64,000 bases of DNA from Sulfitobacter delicatus (GCF_900102535.1 NZ_FNBP01000005.1:124001-188000); one strand, 5' to 3'; shown: positions 27,216 to 37,402, counted from the stretch's first letter. Translations and numbers: made by a program. Notes: generated by a model not told the origin, from the letters alone.

Positions 27216-28087
27216 CCCCGACCGTCCGCGCTGCCCTCTGGATGATCGGCTCCATTGCCTCCTTCTCAGCCATGGCAGTGGCGGGGCGCGAGTTGTCCGG
27301 GCGCTACGACACCTTTGAGATCATGATGTACCGCAGTGCCTTTGGCGTGGTGGTCGTCTTGTCCCTCGCTGCCGCCACCGGCGCTTGGCGACAGATCAAC
27401 ACCCGCAACCTCGGCCTGCAACTGCTGCGCAATATGGCACATTTCACAGGGCAGAACCTCTGGTTCCTCGCGGTCACCTTAATCCCGCTGGCGCAGGTCT
27501 TCGCGATGGAGTTCACCTCGCCGCTTTGGGTCGTCGTCCTGTCGATCTTCCTTCTTGGCGAACGGCTAACGGCCACCCGCGCGATTGCCGCGCTCATGGG
27601 CTTTATCGGCATACTGATCGTCGCCCGTCCGGATATGGGCAACCTGAACCTCGGCATCGTCGCCGCCGCCAGTTGCGCGGTGTTCTTTGCCCTGACCAAT
27701 GTGCTGACCAAACGGCTCACCCGCACGCAAGACATCACCACGATCCTTTTCTACCTGACGACCACGCAATTGGTCTTTGGCCTGCTAACGGCTGGATACG
27801 ACGGCGATATCGCGCTTCCCGACGCAGCAAGCCTGCCCTTCCTCGCCCTTGTCGGTGTCTGTGGCCTTTTGGCCCACTATTGCCTGACCAATGCGCTTTC
27901 CCTCGCGCCTGCCACGGTGGTGGTGCCGATCGACTTCGTCCGCCTGCCGGTCATCGCCATCATCGGCATGCTGCTCTATGCCGAAGCGCTCGACATCTGG
28001 GTCTTTGTCGGAGCGGGCGTAATTTTCGCAGGCAATTATCTCAACTTATGGTTCGAGACCCGCAAACCCCGCGCCCAAACCGCCTGA
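27212..28087 (+). CDS. DMT/EamA family exporter
   Basis: This 291-residue protein has ten hydrophobic segments in two EamA halves, the organisation of drug/metabolite exporters. A conserved pattern is NMAHFTGQNLWFLAVTLIPLAQV in the first half. The substrate cannot be told from sequence. It overlaps the small ABM-fold gene by four bases. Confidence 0.88.
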   Translation: MTPTVRAALWMIGSIASFSAMAVAGRELSGRYDTFEIMMYRSAFGVVVVLSLAAATGAWRQINTRNLGLQLLRNMAHFTGQNLWFLAVTLIPLAQVFAMEFTSPLWVVVLSIFLLGERLTATRAIAALMGFIGILIVARPDMGNLNLGIVAAASCAVFFALTNVLTKRLTRTQDITTILFYLTTTQLVFGLLTAGYDGDIALPDAASLPFLALVGVCGLLAHYCLTNALSLAPATVVVPIDFVRLPVIAIIGMLLYAEALDIWVFVGAGVIFAGNYLNLWFETRKPRAQTA

Positions 28088-28203
28088 CGTTAAGTCACCC
28101 TCCGATCTGCCCCTGCGTCACCCGTTGACCGAGAACCGCCCCCGTCATTCTATCCCTACAAGCGCCGGGGAGGATCGGCGCGCGTCTTCTGGGGAGGAGA
28201 GCT

Positions 28204-29292
28204 ATGAGAACGACCATTCTGAGCATGTCAGCTTTGCTGGCATCAACCGCAGCCGTATCCGCGGGCGGCATCGACCGTTCGGGCCAGTCAATCAACGCCT
28301 TGTTCGAAAGCGGCCGCTACGCCGAGTTTTCGCTCGGATCGATTTCGCCCGATACATCCGGCACCGCGGTCGCGACACTGGGCGGCTTTAACTCCGGCAA
28401 TGTCACCGAGAGCTACCTGCAGTTCGGCGCGGCATATAAAGCCGACATCAATGACCGTCTGTCCTATGCGTTGATCTATGACCAGCCCTTTGGCGCGGAT
28501 GTGGATTACCCGACAGGCACCGGTTACTACGCCGCCGGCGCGCAAGCTGATCTGGAAAGCCACGCGCTGACAGGCCTGTTGCGCTACCGGATGAATGACA
28601 ACTTCAGTGTCCATGGCGGTGTGCGCGTGCAAACCATCGAAGCGGTCGCAGCCGTGCCCTTCGTCGGGGGCTATACCGTTGATGGCGAGCGCGACACGGG
28701 CGTGGGCTATGTGGCGGGTGTCGCTTACGAGCGTCCCGACATCGCGATGCGCGTCGCGCTGACCTATAACTCCAAGATCAAACACGACGTTGACACGACC
28801 GAGTTTGGCGCGGTGATGAGCACGACCGAGATCGAAACACCGCAATCTGTGAACCTCGACTTTCAGACCGGCATCGCTGCAGACACGCTGCTCTTTGGTG
28901 GCATCCGCTGGGTGGATTGGTCATCCTTTGATATTTCGCCCGCAGCCTATGCCACGGCGACCGGTGGCGCTTCGCTGGTAAGCTACGAAAACGACGTCTT
29001 CACCTACTCCTTGGGCGTGGGCCGCAAGCTGAACGAAAACTGGTCGGTGTCGGCCTCCGTGGGATACGAGAAGTCTGAAGGCGGCTTTGCCTCCAACCTC
29101 GGCCCGACCGACGGCAACAAGAGCCTCGCGCTCGCGGCGGTCTACACCCGCGACAATATGAAGATCACCTCCGGCATCCGCTATGTGAACATCGGCGACG
29201 CGCAAACCGCCATTCCCACAGCCGCACCAGCCGCGAACTTTGAAGACAACGACGCCGTTGCCTTCGGCGTAAAGGTCGGCTTCACTTTCTAA
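28204..29292 (+). CDS. FadL/OmpP1-like outer-membrane beta-barrel protein
   Basis: This 362-residue protein has a signal peptide (cleavage near VSA-GG, residue 21) followed by alternating amphipathic strands, and it ends in Phe (FGVKVGFTF), the outer-membrane insertion signal. The RYAEFSLGSISPDTSGTA stretch and the GYTVDGERDTGVGYVAGVAYE region fit FadL-type hydrophobic-solute channels, though it is shorter than E. coli FadL. A strong terminator follows. Confidence 0.82.
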   Translation: MRTTILSMSALLASTAAVSAGGIDRSGQSINALFESGRYAEFSLGSISPDTSGTAVATLGGFNSGNVTESYLQFGAAYKADINDRLSYALIYDQPFGADVDYPTGTGYYAAGAQADLESHALTGLLRYRMNDNFSVHGGVRVQTIEAVAAVPFVGGYTVDGERDTGVGYVAGVAYERPDIAMRVALTYNSKIKHDVDTTEFGAVMSTTEIETPQSVNLDFQTGIAADTLLFGGIRWVDWSSFDISPAAYATATGGASLVSYENDVFTYSLGVGRKLNENWSVSASVGYEKSEGGFASNLGPTDGNKSLALAAVYTRDNMKITSGIRYVNIGDAQTAIPTAAPAANFEDNDAVAFGVKVGFTF

Positions 29293-29314
29293 ACGAAGCA
29301 ACGCTCTACGAACA

Positions 29315-29345
29315 CGCCGCCCGAAGCCTTTCGGGCGGCGTTTTT
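29315..29345 (+). terminator. Rho-independent terminator after the FadL-like gene
   Basis: CGCCGCCCGAA (29315 to 29325) and TTCGGGCGGCG (29330 to 29340) form an 11-bp stem with a GCCT loop, followed by TTTTT. It lies 22 bases after the stop. Confidence 0.92.
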
Positions 29346-29401
29346 CATGCATGCGCATCTTTCGGGTCGCGGGGCGCAAAGTTTGCGCCTAAACCCACCC
29401 C

Positions 29402-30334
29402 ATGATTACGCAAAAAACCATCTCCCCCCGCGCTTGGATCGAAATGGGCCTGCTCGCCCTCCTCTGGGGTGCGTCATTCGTCGCCGTGCGCGTGGCGCTG
29501 GACGAGATCGGGCCGCTGACCTCGGTCGCGCACCGCGTCTTCTGGGCGATGCTGGTGCTCTGGGCCGCAGTGCTGCTGATCCGTCTGCCCCTACCGCGAG
29601 AGCCGCGCATCTGGGGCGCCTTTCTGGTCATGGGGCTTTTGAACAACGTGATCCCCTTCTCGCTCATGGCATGGGGGCAGTTGCACATCCCCTCGGGCCT
29701 CACCTCCATCCTTAACGCCGCCACCGCGATCTTCGGCGTGCTGGCTGCCGCGGTCTTTCTCGCTGACGAGCGCATCACCCCGCGCAAAGCGCTCGGCGTC
29801 TGTCTGGGCTTTGCCGGGGTCACCACGGCCATCGGTCTGGAAAACCTCAAGAACTTCGACATCGGCAGCCTCGCGCAACTCGCGGTGCTGGGCGGCGCGA
29901 TGTCCTATGCCATGGCGGGCGTCTGGGCGCGCAAACATTTCTCGGGCCAGCCGCCACAACTCGCCGCCGCCGGGATGCTCACCGGCGCGACCCTGATCAT
30001 GCTGCCGCTGGCGTGGGTTGTCGAAGGCCCGCTCACGCTGGACCTCGCCCCCGCCACCATCGCCGCGATCGCCTATTACGCGGTTCCGGCCACCGCACTG
30101 GCCTATCTGCTCTATTACCGCGTGCTGGGCATGGCGGGCAGCAGCAACCTGATGCTGGTGACCCTGCTGGTCGCCCCCGTCGCAATCCTCCTCGGCGCAT
30201 GGCTGCGCGACGAGACCCTGCGCCCCGCGGCCTATAGCGGTTTCGCCCTGCTGGCGCTTGGCCTGCTGGTGCTCGATGGCCGCATCTGGCGTCTGGTGAA
30301 ACTGTGGGGTACTCAGGGGAAACGCACTTCGTAA
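29402..30334 (+). CDS. DMT/EamA family transporter
   Basis: This 310-residue protein has ten predicted membrane spans and two EamA repeats. Motifs include EMGLLALLWGASFVAVRVALDEIG at the start and RVLGMAGSSNLMLVTLLVAPVA in the second half. It is distinct from the exporter at 27.2 kb. The gene reads into a P-loop gene 13 bases downstream, which may share its transcript. Confidence 0.88.
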   Translation: MITQKTISPRAWIEMGLLALLWGASFVAVRVALDEIGPLTSVAHRVFWAMLVLWAAVLLIRLPLPREPRIWGAFLVMGLLNNVIPFSLMAWGQLHIPSGLTSILNAATAIFGVLAAAVFLADERITPRKALGVCLGFAGVTTAIGLENLKNFDIGSLAQLAVLGGAMSYAMAGVWARKHFSGQPPQLAAAGMLTGATLIMLPLAWVVEGPLTLDLAPATIAAIAYYAVPATALAYLLYYRVLGMAGSSNLMLVTLLVAPVAILLGAWLRDETLRPAAYSGFALLALGLLVLDGRIWRLVKLWGTQGKRTS

Positions 30335-30347
30335 CCCTCGGTGATCT

Positions 30348-31208
30348 ATGCTCTATCCCACGGCTGAAGACTGGCGCGCCGCCCCGCGCCGCAAGGTGCT
30401 GATCTTTGGCATGTCGGGCTTGGGCAAAACCCATCTGTCGAGCATGCTGCGCGACAGCGGCGATTGGTTTCACTACTCCATCGATTACCGCATCGGCACC
30501 CGCTACTTGGGCGAGTTGATCGCCGACAATGCCAAGGCCGAGGCGATGAAAGTGCCGTTTCTGAGAGACCTGCTGCTCAGCGACAGCATCTACATCGGCT
30601 CCAACATCACCTTCGACAACCTCTCGCCCGTGGCCACTTGGCTCGGCAAACCCGGCGACCCGGACCGCGGCGGCCTGCCCATGGCCGAATACGCCAAGCG
30701 GCAAGAGGCCTTCCGCCGCGCCGAAATCAGTGCGCTCAAAGACACCGCCTATTTCGCCAACCGGGCCGAAGCGCTCTATGGCTACCCGCATTTCATCTGC
30801 GACACGGGCGGGTCGATCTGCGAATGGGTCGATCCCGAAAACCCGAACGATCCGCTGCTGAAACAACTGGCCGACGAATGCCTGCTGGTCTGGATCAAAG
30901 GCGATGAGGCCCATACCCAAGAACTTATCCGCCGCTTTGACAAAGCACCGAAACCCATGGCCTACCAGCCCGAGTTCCTTACCCGCGCCTGGGCCGACTA
31001 TCTCGCCGAAAAAAACATCACCGAAGACGCCGTGAACCCCGACGACTTCATCCGCTGGACCTATGCCGCCGCCCTGTCGCACCGCCAGCCGCGCTATGCG
31101 GCGATGGCAAAATGGGGTGTCACCATCACGCCCGCCGACATCGACGCGCTGCGCGCGCCGCAAGACTTTACCGACCTGATCGCCAACCGCCTGCCCGCAA
31201 ACGGTTGA
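30348..31208 (+). CDS. P-loop ATPase/kinase-like protein of unknown function
   Basis: This 286-residue protein has a Walker A motif GMSGLGKTHL at residues about 21 to 30. The motif LGKPGDPDRGGLPMAEYAKRQ and a later DECLLVWIKGDEAH stretch are distinctive. I do not recognise a named family beyond an ATPase conserved in Rhodobacteraceae. It lies 54 bases upstream of metA on the same strand, so a link to methionine metabolism is possible but unproven. Confidence 0.75.
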   Translation: MLYPTAEDWRAAPRRKVLIFGMSGLGKTHLSSMLRDSGDWFHYSIDYRIGTRYLGELIADNAKAEAMKVPFLRDLLLSDSIYIGSNITFDNLSPVATWLGKPGDPDRGGLPMAEYAKRQEAFRRAEISALKDTAYFANRAEALYGYPHFICDTGGSICEWVDPENPNDPLLKQLADECLLVWIKGDEAHTQELIRRFDKAPKPMAYQPEFLTRAWADYLAEKNITEDAVNPDDFIRWTYAAALSHRQPRYAAMAKWGVTITPADIDALRAPQDFTDLIANRLPANG

Positions 31209-31262
31209 TCCCAAGACGTCCGACATTACCTGACTGCTCTAGCCGCCTGAAAGACCTGTCCC

Positions 31263-32180
31263 ATGCCCATCAAAATCCCCGCCCGCCTGCCCGCCTTTGA
31301 CGTTCTGCGCAACGAAGGCGTCATGGTGCTGGACGAGGAACTGGCATCGCGGCAAGACATCCGCCCCCTGCGCATTGCGCTGTTGAACCTGATGCCGAAA
31401 AAGATCCAGACCGAGAACCAATTTGCCCGGCTCATCGGTGCGACACCTTTGCAAATTGAGTTGAGCCTCATCCGCATGTCCGACCACCAAGCCCGCAACA
31501 CCGCCGCCGAACATATGGAAAGCTTCTATCGCCCCTTTGAAGAGATGCAGGACGAGAAATTCGACGGGCTCATCATCACCGGCGCGCCGATCGAACATCT
31601 GGAGTTCGACGAGGTTACTTATTGGGACGAACTGCGCGAAGTCATGGAATGGACACAGACCAACGTCCACTCCACCTTTGGCGTCTGCTGGGGCGGCATG
31701 GCGATGATCAACCATTTCCACGGCGTGAAAAAACACATGCTTCCCGCCAAAGCCTTCGGCTGTTTCCGCCACCGCAACCTCGCGCCCGCCTCGCCCTATC
31801 TGCGCGGCTTTTCGGACGATTGCACAGTGCCTGTCTCGCGCTGGACCGAAATCCGCCAAGACGAAGTGAACACACACCCCGGCCTGACCACGCTCTTGGG
31901 CAGCGACGAAGTCGGCCCCTGCCTGATAGAAGACCCGGCGCACCGCGCGCTCTATGTTTTCAACCACTTCGAGTATGACCGCGACACGCTGAAGCAGGAA
32001 TATGACCGCGACGTCGACAATGGCGTGCCGATCAACGTGCCCTGCAACTACTACCCCGAAGACGACCCCAACCGCACCCCGGTCAACCGCTGGCGCAGCC
32101 ATGCGCATCTGCTTTATGGCAACTGGATCAATGAGATCTACCAGACCACACCATTCGATATGAATGAAATTGGCCGTTAA
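31263..32180 (+). CDS. metA: Homoserine O-acyltransferase MetA, predicted acetyl-CoA-specific
   Basis: This 305-residue enzyme activates homoserine for methionine synthesis. The acyl-enzyme Cys is residue 142 in GVCWGGMA. Residue 111 is Glu in the loop [10 protein letters not shown], whereas succinyl-CoA-using MetA (E. coli) has Gly there. Glu111 is the residue known to select acetyl-CoA in Bacillus MetA. Automatic annotation as succinyltransferase is therefore probably wrong. The gene overlaps the hydrolase gene by 17 bases. Confidence 0.93.
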   Translation: MPIKIPARLPAFDVLRNEGVMVLDEELASRQDIRPLRIALLNLMPKKIQTENQFARLIGATPLQIELSLIRMSDHQARNTAAEHMESFYRPFEEMQDEKFDGLIITGAPIEHLEFDEVTYWDELREVMEWTQTNVHSTFGVCWGGMAMINHFHGVKKHMLPAKAFGCFRHRNLAPASPYLRGFSDDCTVPVSRWTEIRQDEVNTHPGLTTLLGSDEVGPCLIEDPAHRALYVFNHFEYDRDTLKQEYDRDVDNGVPINVPCNYYPEDDPNRTPVNRWRSHAHLLYGNWINEIYQTTPFDMNEIGR

Positions 32181-33144
32181 GTTGCTGATCTACCTCGTGT
32201 TAGCACTGGCGCTGCTGGTCGGCGTCACCCAATGGCGCGCCCGCGCCCATGAGCGGGCCGCCGAGGCCAGCCATCCACCTGTGGGTGAAGTCATCGACGT
32301 TAGCGGCATCCCGGTTCATGCCAAGATCACCGGCAGCGGACCTGATCTTGTGCTTATCCACGGGGCTAGCGGCAACCTGCGCGAATTCACCATGGGATTT
32401 GCCGAACGGCTGAGCGACCGCTACCGCGTCATCATGTTCGACCGCCCCGGCATGGGCTATACGGGCCGCCTGCCCGGTAGCCGTGGCGCATGGAACCCGC
32501 TGGGCGAATCCCCGCAAGAGCAGGCCGCCTTGCTGCAACAGGCGGCGGATCAACTGGGCGTCAAAAACCCCATTGTCATGGGCCATTCCTTCGGCGGTGC
32601 CGTGGCGCTGGCATGGGGTCTCGCACGGCCTAAGGAAACCGCTGCGTTGGTGCTAGTCTCTGCCGTGTCAGAGCCTTGGCCCGGTGGCTTGGGCTGGATC
32701 TATAACGTCAGCGCCTCACGCCTCGGCGGTGCGCTCTTCATCCCAACGGTCACCGCCTTTGTCCCCGAACGCATCGTCGAAGGCAGCATTGAAGCCATCT
32801 TCGCCCCGCAATCCGCGCCCGACGGCTATGCCGAGCACATCGGCACCGGCCTCACCCTGCGCCGCAGCGCCAGCCGCGCCAACGCGCAGCAGGTGCATCA
32901 ACTCCGCCCCCATGTCGTTGAAATGTCAGCGCAATATGACAGTCTGACCATGCCTATCGAAATCCTGCACGGCGACGCAGACACCATCGTGCCGATGCAT
33001 ATCCACGCCGAAGAATTAATTAACGACGTCCCCAACGGCAACCTCATCCGCATGCCCGGCATGGGCCATATGCCCCACCACGCCGACCCGCAGGCGGTGG
33101 TTGATGCCATAGACCGCGCCGCCGCCCGTGCGGGTTTGCGTTAA
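32164..33144 (+). CDS. Membrane-anchored alpha/beta hydrolase
   Basis: This 326-residue protein has an N-terminal membrane segment ([16 protein letters not shown]). The hydrolase core carries the nucleophile elbow GHSFGG, an oxyanion-side HGASGN stretch and the late GMGHMPHH His region. Substrate is unknown. It overlaps metA by 17 bases, which suggests cotranscription. Confidence 0.88.
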   Translation: MKLAVKLLIYLVLALALLVGVTQWRARAHERAAEASHPPVGEVIDVSGIPVHAKITGSGPDLVLIHGASGNLREFTMGFAERLSDRYRVIMFDRPGMGYTGRLPGSRGAWNPLGESPQEQAALLQQAADQLGVKNPIVMGHSFGGAVALAWGLARPKETAALVLVSAVSEPWPGGLGWIYNVSASRLGGALFIPTVTAFVPERIVEGSIEAIFAPQSAPDGYAEHIGTGLTLRRSASRANAQQVHQLRPHVVEMSAQYDSLTMPIEILHGDADTIVPMHIHAEELINDVPNGNLIRMPGMGHMPHHADPQAVVDAIDRAAARAGLR

Positions 33145-33193
33145 GGCCATTAACATCCCATATTACAACAAGAACAGCCCGACAGGAGCGCCC

Positions 33194-34063
33194 ATGGACC
33201 TGCCCTTTGACGGCGCAATAAGCGCCTTTTTCGAGAACGACGCCCCCGAGGACGTCCGCCAAGCGATCCGCCGTTCTGATAAAGACGACATCCTGTCGCC
33301 TTCCTACCCGCATGACGAACGCCTCTCGCGCAAAACCTATGAGCGCGACTATGACCGGTTGCAGATCGAAATGGTCAAACTGCAATCTTGGGTCCGCGCC
33401 CAAGGGCAGCGTGTCGTGCTGGTATTTGAAGGCCGCGATGCTGCGGGCAAAGGCGGCACGATCCGCCGCATGCGCGATAACCTGAACCAGCGTGCCGCGC
33501 GGGTGGTGGCCCTGTCCAAACCCACCGAAAAAGAGCGCGGCGAGTGGTATTTTCAACGCTATATCAAACACCTGCCCACCGAGGGCGAAATGGTCTTCTA
33601 TGACCGCTCTTGGTACAACCGCGGCGTGGTCGAGCCGGTCTTTGGCTTTTGCACCCATGAGCAACGCGAACATTTCTTTGAGCAAGTGACTCCCTTTGAG
33701 CAAATGCTGGTCGAAGACGGCATCCACCTGTTCAAATTCTGGCTCAACGTCGGCCGTGCCGAGCAACTCCGCCGCATGCTGTCGCGCGAGAGCGATCCGT
33801 TGAAACAGTGGAAGCTGAGCAAGATCGACGTGATGGGCCTGTCGAAATGGGGGGAATATTCCGCCGCCATCCAAGACACATTAGCCCGCAGCCACAGCCC
33901 TGAGACGCCATGGACCGTCATCCGCTCAGACGACAAACGCCGCGCCCGGCTGGCGGCGATGCGCTATGTGCTGCACGCCTTTGACTACCCGCAGAAAGAC
34001 ACCAAGACGCTCGGCGAGATCGACCCGACGATCTGTGGCGGGCCGGACCTTTGGGATGCCTAA
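33194..34063 (+). CDS. ppk2: Polyphosphate kinase 2
   Basis: This 289-residue enzyme transfers phosphate between polyphosphate and nucleotides. The Walker A motif is GRDAAGKGGT at residues 80 to 89, and the Walker B-like motif is FYDRSWYNRG near residue 134. The start ATG at 33194 follows ACAGGAG. One-domain PPK2 proteins of this size usually phosphorylate NDPs from polyphosphate. It overlaps the downstream TetR gene by eight bases, so the two are probably coexpressed. Confidence 0.94.
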   Translation: MDLPFDGAISAFFENDAPEDVRQAIRRSDKDDILSPSYPHDERLSRKTYERDYDRLQIEMVKLQSWVRAQGQRVVLVFEGRDAAGKGGTIRRMRDNLNQRAARVVALSKPTEKERGEWYFQRYIKHLPTEGEMVFYDRSWYNRGVVEPVFGFCTHEQREHFFEQVTPFEQMLVEDGIHLFKFWLNVGRAEQLRRMLSRESDPLKQWKLSKIDVMGLSKWGEYSAAIQDTLARSHSPETPWTVIRSDDKRRARLAAMRYVLHAFDYPQKDTKTLGEIDPTICGGPDLWDA

Positions 34064-34673
34064 ACGCGGCTATCACCACGGCAACCTGCGCCAAGCGCTC
34101 ATCGACGCGGCGCTCGAGTTGATCGAGCAGCGCGGGCCCACGGGATTTACCCTCTCAGAGGCCGCCAAACGCGCCGGCGTCACCCCCGCCGCCGTGTATC
34201 GCCACTTTGAGGGCCGCGAAGACCTCATCGCCGAAGCCGCGCATCAAGGCTACGGCATTTTTGCCGATCTGATGGAGTTTGCTTACGAGTCCGGCCAACC
34301 CTCGGCCCTCAAAGCCTTTGAAGCCACAGGCCGCGCCTATCTCGCTTTTGCGCGCAAACACCCCGGCCATTACATCGCGATGTTCGAATCCGGCATTTCG
34401 GTGAACCGCACGCCGGAACTGGCCCACGCCGCCAACCGCGCCAATGCTGTGTTGGAGCGCGCCGCCGCCGACCTGAGCCAGCACATCCCCGAAGACAAAC
34501 GGCCGCCCGCGTCGATGTTCTCGGCCCACATCTGGGCCATGAGCCACGGCGTCGTCGAGCTTTTCGCCCGAAACTCGCCGGGCCGCGCCTCGCCCTTCCC
34601 CGCGGACGACCTGCTGGAAAGCGGGATCGGCATTTACCTGCGCGGTTTGGGGCTGGTGCGTCCGGACGAGTGA
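34056..34673 (+). CDS. TetR/AcrR family regulator
   Basis: This 205-residue protein has the TetR helix-turn-helix TLSEAAKRAGVTPAAVYRHF (residues about 30 to 49). The C-terminal ligand domain is WHG-like (FSAHIWAMSHGVVELF). It starts inside the ppk2 gene, so it is cotranscribed with a polyphosphate kinase. The regulated target is unknown. Confidence 0.9.
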   Translation: MPKRGYHHGNLRQALIDAALELIEQRGPTGFTLSEAAKRAGVTPAAVYRHFEGREDLIAEAAHQGYGIFADLMEFAYESGQPSALKAFEATGRAYLAFARKHPGHYIAMFESGISVNRTPELAHAANRANAVLERAAADLSQHIPEDKRPPASMFSAHIWAMSHGVVELFARNSPGRASPFPADDLLESGIGIYLRGLGLVRPDE

Positions 34674-34718
34674 GCCTTTTGTCTTTGTGGCCCGACACGG
34701 CTCGGCTAGGCTCGCGCA

Positions 34719-35462
34719 ATGATAGAATTTTTTAAGAATCGCACGTTCACACGCAAAGAGCGCCTCGCTGAATTGCAGGCGCGTGAAGGTGGATACTTTG
34801 ATCTGCAATTCTTCCGTGCCATGCCCGCCGAGGATCGCAACCGCTGTCTTGAGCTGATGGAAACGTCCCAATCACAGCTCCGGCAGGATATCTTCGCCCT
34901 GCAGCGCAGCGGTTTTAAGACCGAAGGATTTTTTGTCGAGTTTGGCGCGACCAACGGCATCAAGCTGAACAACAGCCATCTGCTGGAAACTCAGTTCAAT
35001 TGGAACGGCATACTGGCCGAACCGGCACGCGGCTGGCATGCGGACCTTGCCCGCAACCGCAACTGCGCGATTGAGCACCGTTGCGTCTGGAGCCGCAGTG
35101 GGGAGGTTCTGTCCTTTACCGAAGCCCCCCGCAGCGAGAATTCATCTATTTCCTGCTACGCCCCAACCCGGCGCCGTTTGCGGGGCGTCAACTATGAGGT
35201 CGTGACCATCTCCCTCAACGACCTGCTGACCGAACATGCCGCACCGCAGGAAATTGACTTTATCTCGATCGACACCGAAGGCAGCGAGTTTGATATCCTC
35301 GACGCCTTCGATTTTCAGAAGTGGCGCGTGGGCACCTTCTGCATTGAGCACAACTATGCGCCTCAGCGCGCGCAGATACACGACCTGCTCACCCGACAGG
35401 GCTATCAGCGTGTGTTGCCCGAAATCTCGCGCTTTGACGATTGGTATGTGGCCGGCGGCTGA
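34719..35462 (+). CDS. FkbM family methyltransferase
   Basis: This 247-residue protein carries SAM-binding motif I as FVEFGATNGIKLNNS (about residues 73 to 87) and the FkbM-type IDFISIDTEGSEFDIL (about 184 to 199). It likely methylates a sugar or glycan hydroxyl. No glycan cluster surrounds it, and the LLM oxidoreductase gene ends 5 bases beyond it on the other strand. Confidence 0.88.
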   Translation: MIEFFKNRTFTRKERLAELQAREGGYFDLQFFRAMPAEDRNRCLELMETSQSQLRQDIFALQRSGFKTEGFFVEFGATNGIKLNNSHLLETQFNWNGILAEPARGWHADLARNRNCAIEHRCVWSRSGEVLSFTEAPRSENSSISCYAPTRRRLRGVNYEVVTISLNDLLTEHAAPQEIDFISIDTEGSEFDILDAFDFQKWRVGTFCIEHNYAPQRAQIHDLLTRQGYQRVLPEISRFDDWYVAGG

Positions 35463-35467
35463 CCTGT

Positions 35468-36463
35468 TCAGGCAGCCACGCCCATTTCCTGCAAAACATC
35501 CGCCGCGATCTCGAAGGAGCGCAGCCGTGACGCGTGATCGTGAATCTGCCCCGTCAGGATCAATTCATCAGGTTGGTGCTCGGCAATCAAAGCGTCCAAC
35601 TGACGTTTCACCGTTTCCGGACTGCCCGCCGCCGTGATCCGCAGCGCATGATCGACACCCTGCCGCAGCCCTGCGCCAATCTCGGCATCGATGTCCTTCA
35701 CCGGACGCGGCAGCTTGCCCGGACGGCCCGTCCTGAGCCGCGCAAAGGCTTGCTGCATTGAGGTCCGCAAATAGGCGCCTTCCTCATCTGTGTCAGCGGC
35801 AAAGACATTTACCGCCAGCATGAACCGCGGCTTCGGGCAGGCTTGTGAAGGCTGGAAATCACGCCGGTAGATCGCCGTGGCCTCTTCCAGCGCGTCGGGG
35901 GCAAAATGTGATGCAAAGGCATAGGGCAGCCCGAAATGCGCCGCGAGTTGCGCGCCATAGAGCGAGGAACCCAAGATCCAGATCGGCACATACGTCCCCT
36001 CGCCGGGATGCGCGCGCACCGGGGCGCGCTCATCGGGCGCGCCGAGGTAGGACATCAGTTCGGCCACGTCATCGGGAAAACGATCTCCGCCAGACATCCC
36101 ACGCCGCAGCGCGCGCATCACAGCTTGATCTCCGCCCGGCGCGCGGCCCAGCCCCAGATCGATCCGGTCGCCGTGGATCGCAGCCAAGGTGCCGAATTGC
36201 TCAGCAATCGCGAGCGGCGCGTGGTTGGGCAGCATTACGCCTCCTGCGCCTACGCGGATACGCTGCGTGTGGTCCGCCACATGACCCAGCAGCACCGATG
36301 TCGCCGCCGAGGCAATACCGGGCATGTTGTGATGCTCCGCCATCCAGAACCGGTGATAGCCCTTAGCCTCGGCCAGTTGCGCCAAAGCGACCGAATTGCG
36401 TATCGCGGTGGCGGTGTCGGACCCTTCGGGCACCGGGGCGAGGTCGAGAACGGAATACTGCAT
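35468..36463 (-). CDS. LLM-class flavin-dependent oxidoreductase
   Basis: This 331-residue luciferase-like monooxygenase family member opens with [21 protein letters not shown] and has the family stretches [16 protein letters not shown] and [22 protein letters not shown]. The flavin is probably FMN or coenzyme-type flavin. Substrate is unknown. It belongs to the MsnO8-like group common in Roseobacter genomes. Confidence 0.92.
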   Translation of the reverse strand: MQYSVLDLAPVPEGSDTATAIRNSVALAQLAEAKGYHRFWMAEHHNMPGIASAATSVLLGHVADHTQRIRVGAGGVMLPNHAPLAIAEQFGTLAAIHGDRIDLGLGRAPGGDQAVMRALRRGMSGGDRFPDDVAELMSYLGAPDERAPVRAHPGEGTYVPIWILGSSLYGAQLAAHFGLPYAFASHFAPDALEEATAIYRRDFQPSQACPKPRFMLAVNVFAADTDEEGAYLRTSMQQAFARLRTGRPGKLPRPVKDIDAEIGAGLRQGVDHALRITAAGSPETVKRQLDALIAEHQPDELILTGQIHDHASRLRSFEIAADVLQEMGVAA

Positions 36464-36680
36464 CTGGGGCTCCTGTGTTGACCTCTATATATGCAGCCCC
36501 AGCGCATATCGAAACCACCACAAAACGAAAAAGTGAAACGTTCGAATTGGTTCGTTCATCACATATATTTGTTCGATTGCATGGCTGATATGCGCACTCG
36601 GACGTTGCGGCCCTCTCGCCGCGGGCATATCCGCTAGGCGTTTTCAACCAGACCTGCGGGTCGCAATCAAGGCAATTGCC

Positions 36681-37370
36681 ATGACAACTAAAATTCTTTT
36701 CGGGCTCGGCCTCTCGGCCGGGCTGCTCTCTTCTGCTGCCTACGCACAGGACAACATCACAACGGGCTTTGATCCGGTGATCGAGAACCGCGTAACCGCG
36801 CCGGTTATTGGTTGGTCGGCTGGCGTTTCGGCCACCACGCAGTTCAACACCTCCGATGATTTCGACCACATTGAAAACGAAGTCGAAGGTTTTGTCGAAC
36901 TCACCTACGGTGGCTTGCACGGTGGCGTTAGCGTCAATTCCCTGTACCAGAACGCCACGGATGACGCCGAATACGAAGCCGAACTGGGCTATGGCGCGGA
37001 CTTTGGCCGGGGCCTGAGCTGGGATCTGAGCTACGCCTACACATGGTTGGACGATTCCGACGCTGACAGCGAAGAGATCACCGCCACGCTGGGCTTCCCC
37101 ATTGGCCGCGACGTGACTGGCGCTTTCGCCGTGATCATCGACCCCGACACAGGTGACAGCGACCAAGAAGTGGCCTTTGAGGCACCCCTTCCCGAGCGCT
37201 GGACCGCCGTTGGCCTTTTGGGCAACAGCGACCGTGACGACAACGTCTATGCCGAAGCAGGTGTTGTTTATGACTTCGGCGACGGCGTGAGCTTGGAAGC
37301 GCTGTACGAAGACACGAATGACAGCGACGGCGTGCTGGGCTTCACAGTGAGCTACGAGATCGGCGGCTGA
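36681..37370 (+). CDS. Porin-like outer-membrane beta-barrel protein, unassigned
   Basis: This 229-residue protein has a signal peptide (cleavage near AYA-QDN). The mature part is acidic with repeated tyrosine-rich, alternating strands (YEAELGYGADFGRGLSWDLSYAYTW), typical of small 8 to 10 strand barrels. It resembles TorF-type putative porins, but I cannot confirm that. The final residues are EIGG, not an aromatic, which weakens the barrel call. A terminator follows. Confidence 0.6.
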   Translation: MTTKILFGLGLSAGLLSSAAYAQDNITTGFDPVIENRVTAPVIGWSAGVSATTQFNTSDDFDHIENEVEGFVELTYGGLHGGVSVNSLYQNATDDAEYEAELGYGADFGRGLSWDLSYAYTWLDDSDADSEEITATLGFPIGRDVTGAFAVIIDPDTGDSDQEVAFEAPLPERWTAVGLLGNSDRDDNVYAEAGVVYDFGDGVSLEALYEDTNDSDGVLGFTVSYEIGG

Positions 37371-37402
37371 GCCCGCCCGGCTTCTTCATAGAACGTCTGA
37401 AA

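Noticed and set aside
36540-36574. Cluster of four GTTC words upstream of the porin-like gene, considered as a LexA box
   Set aside because: The spacings are N6, N0 and N13. The alphaproteobacterial LexA box needs GTTC-N7-GTTC, which is absent here.
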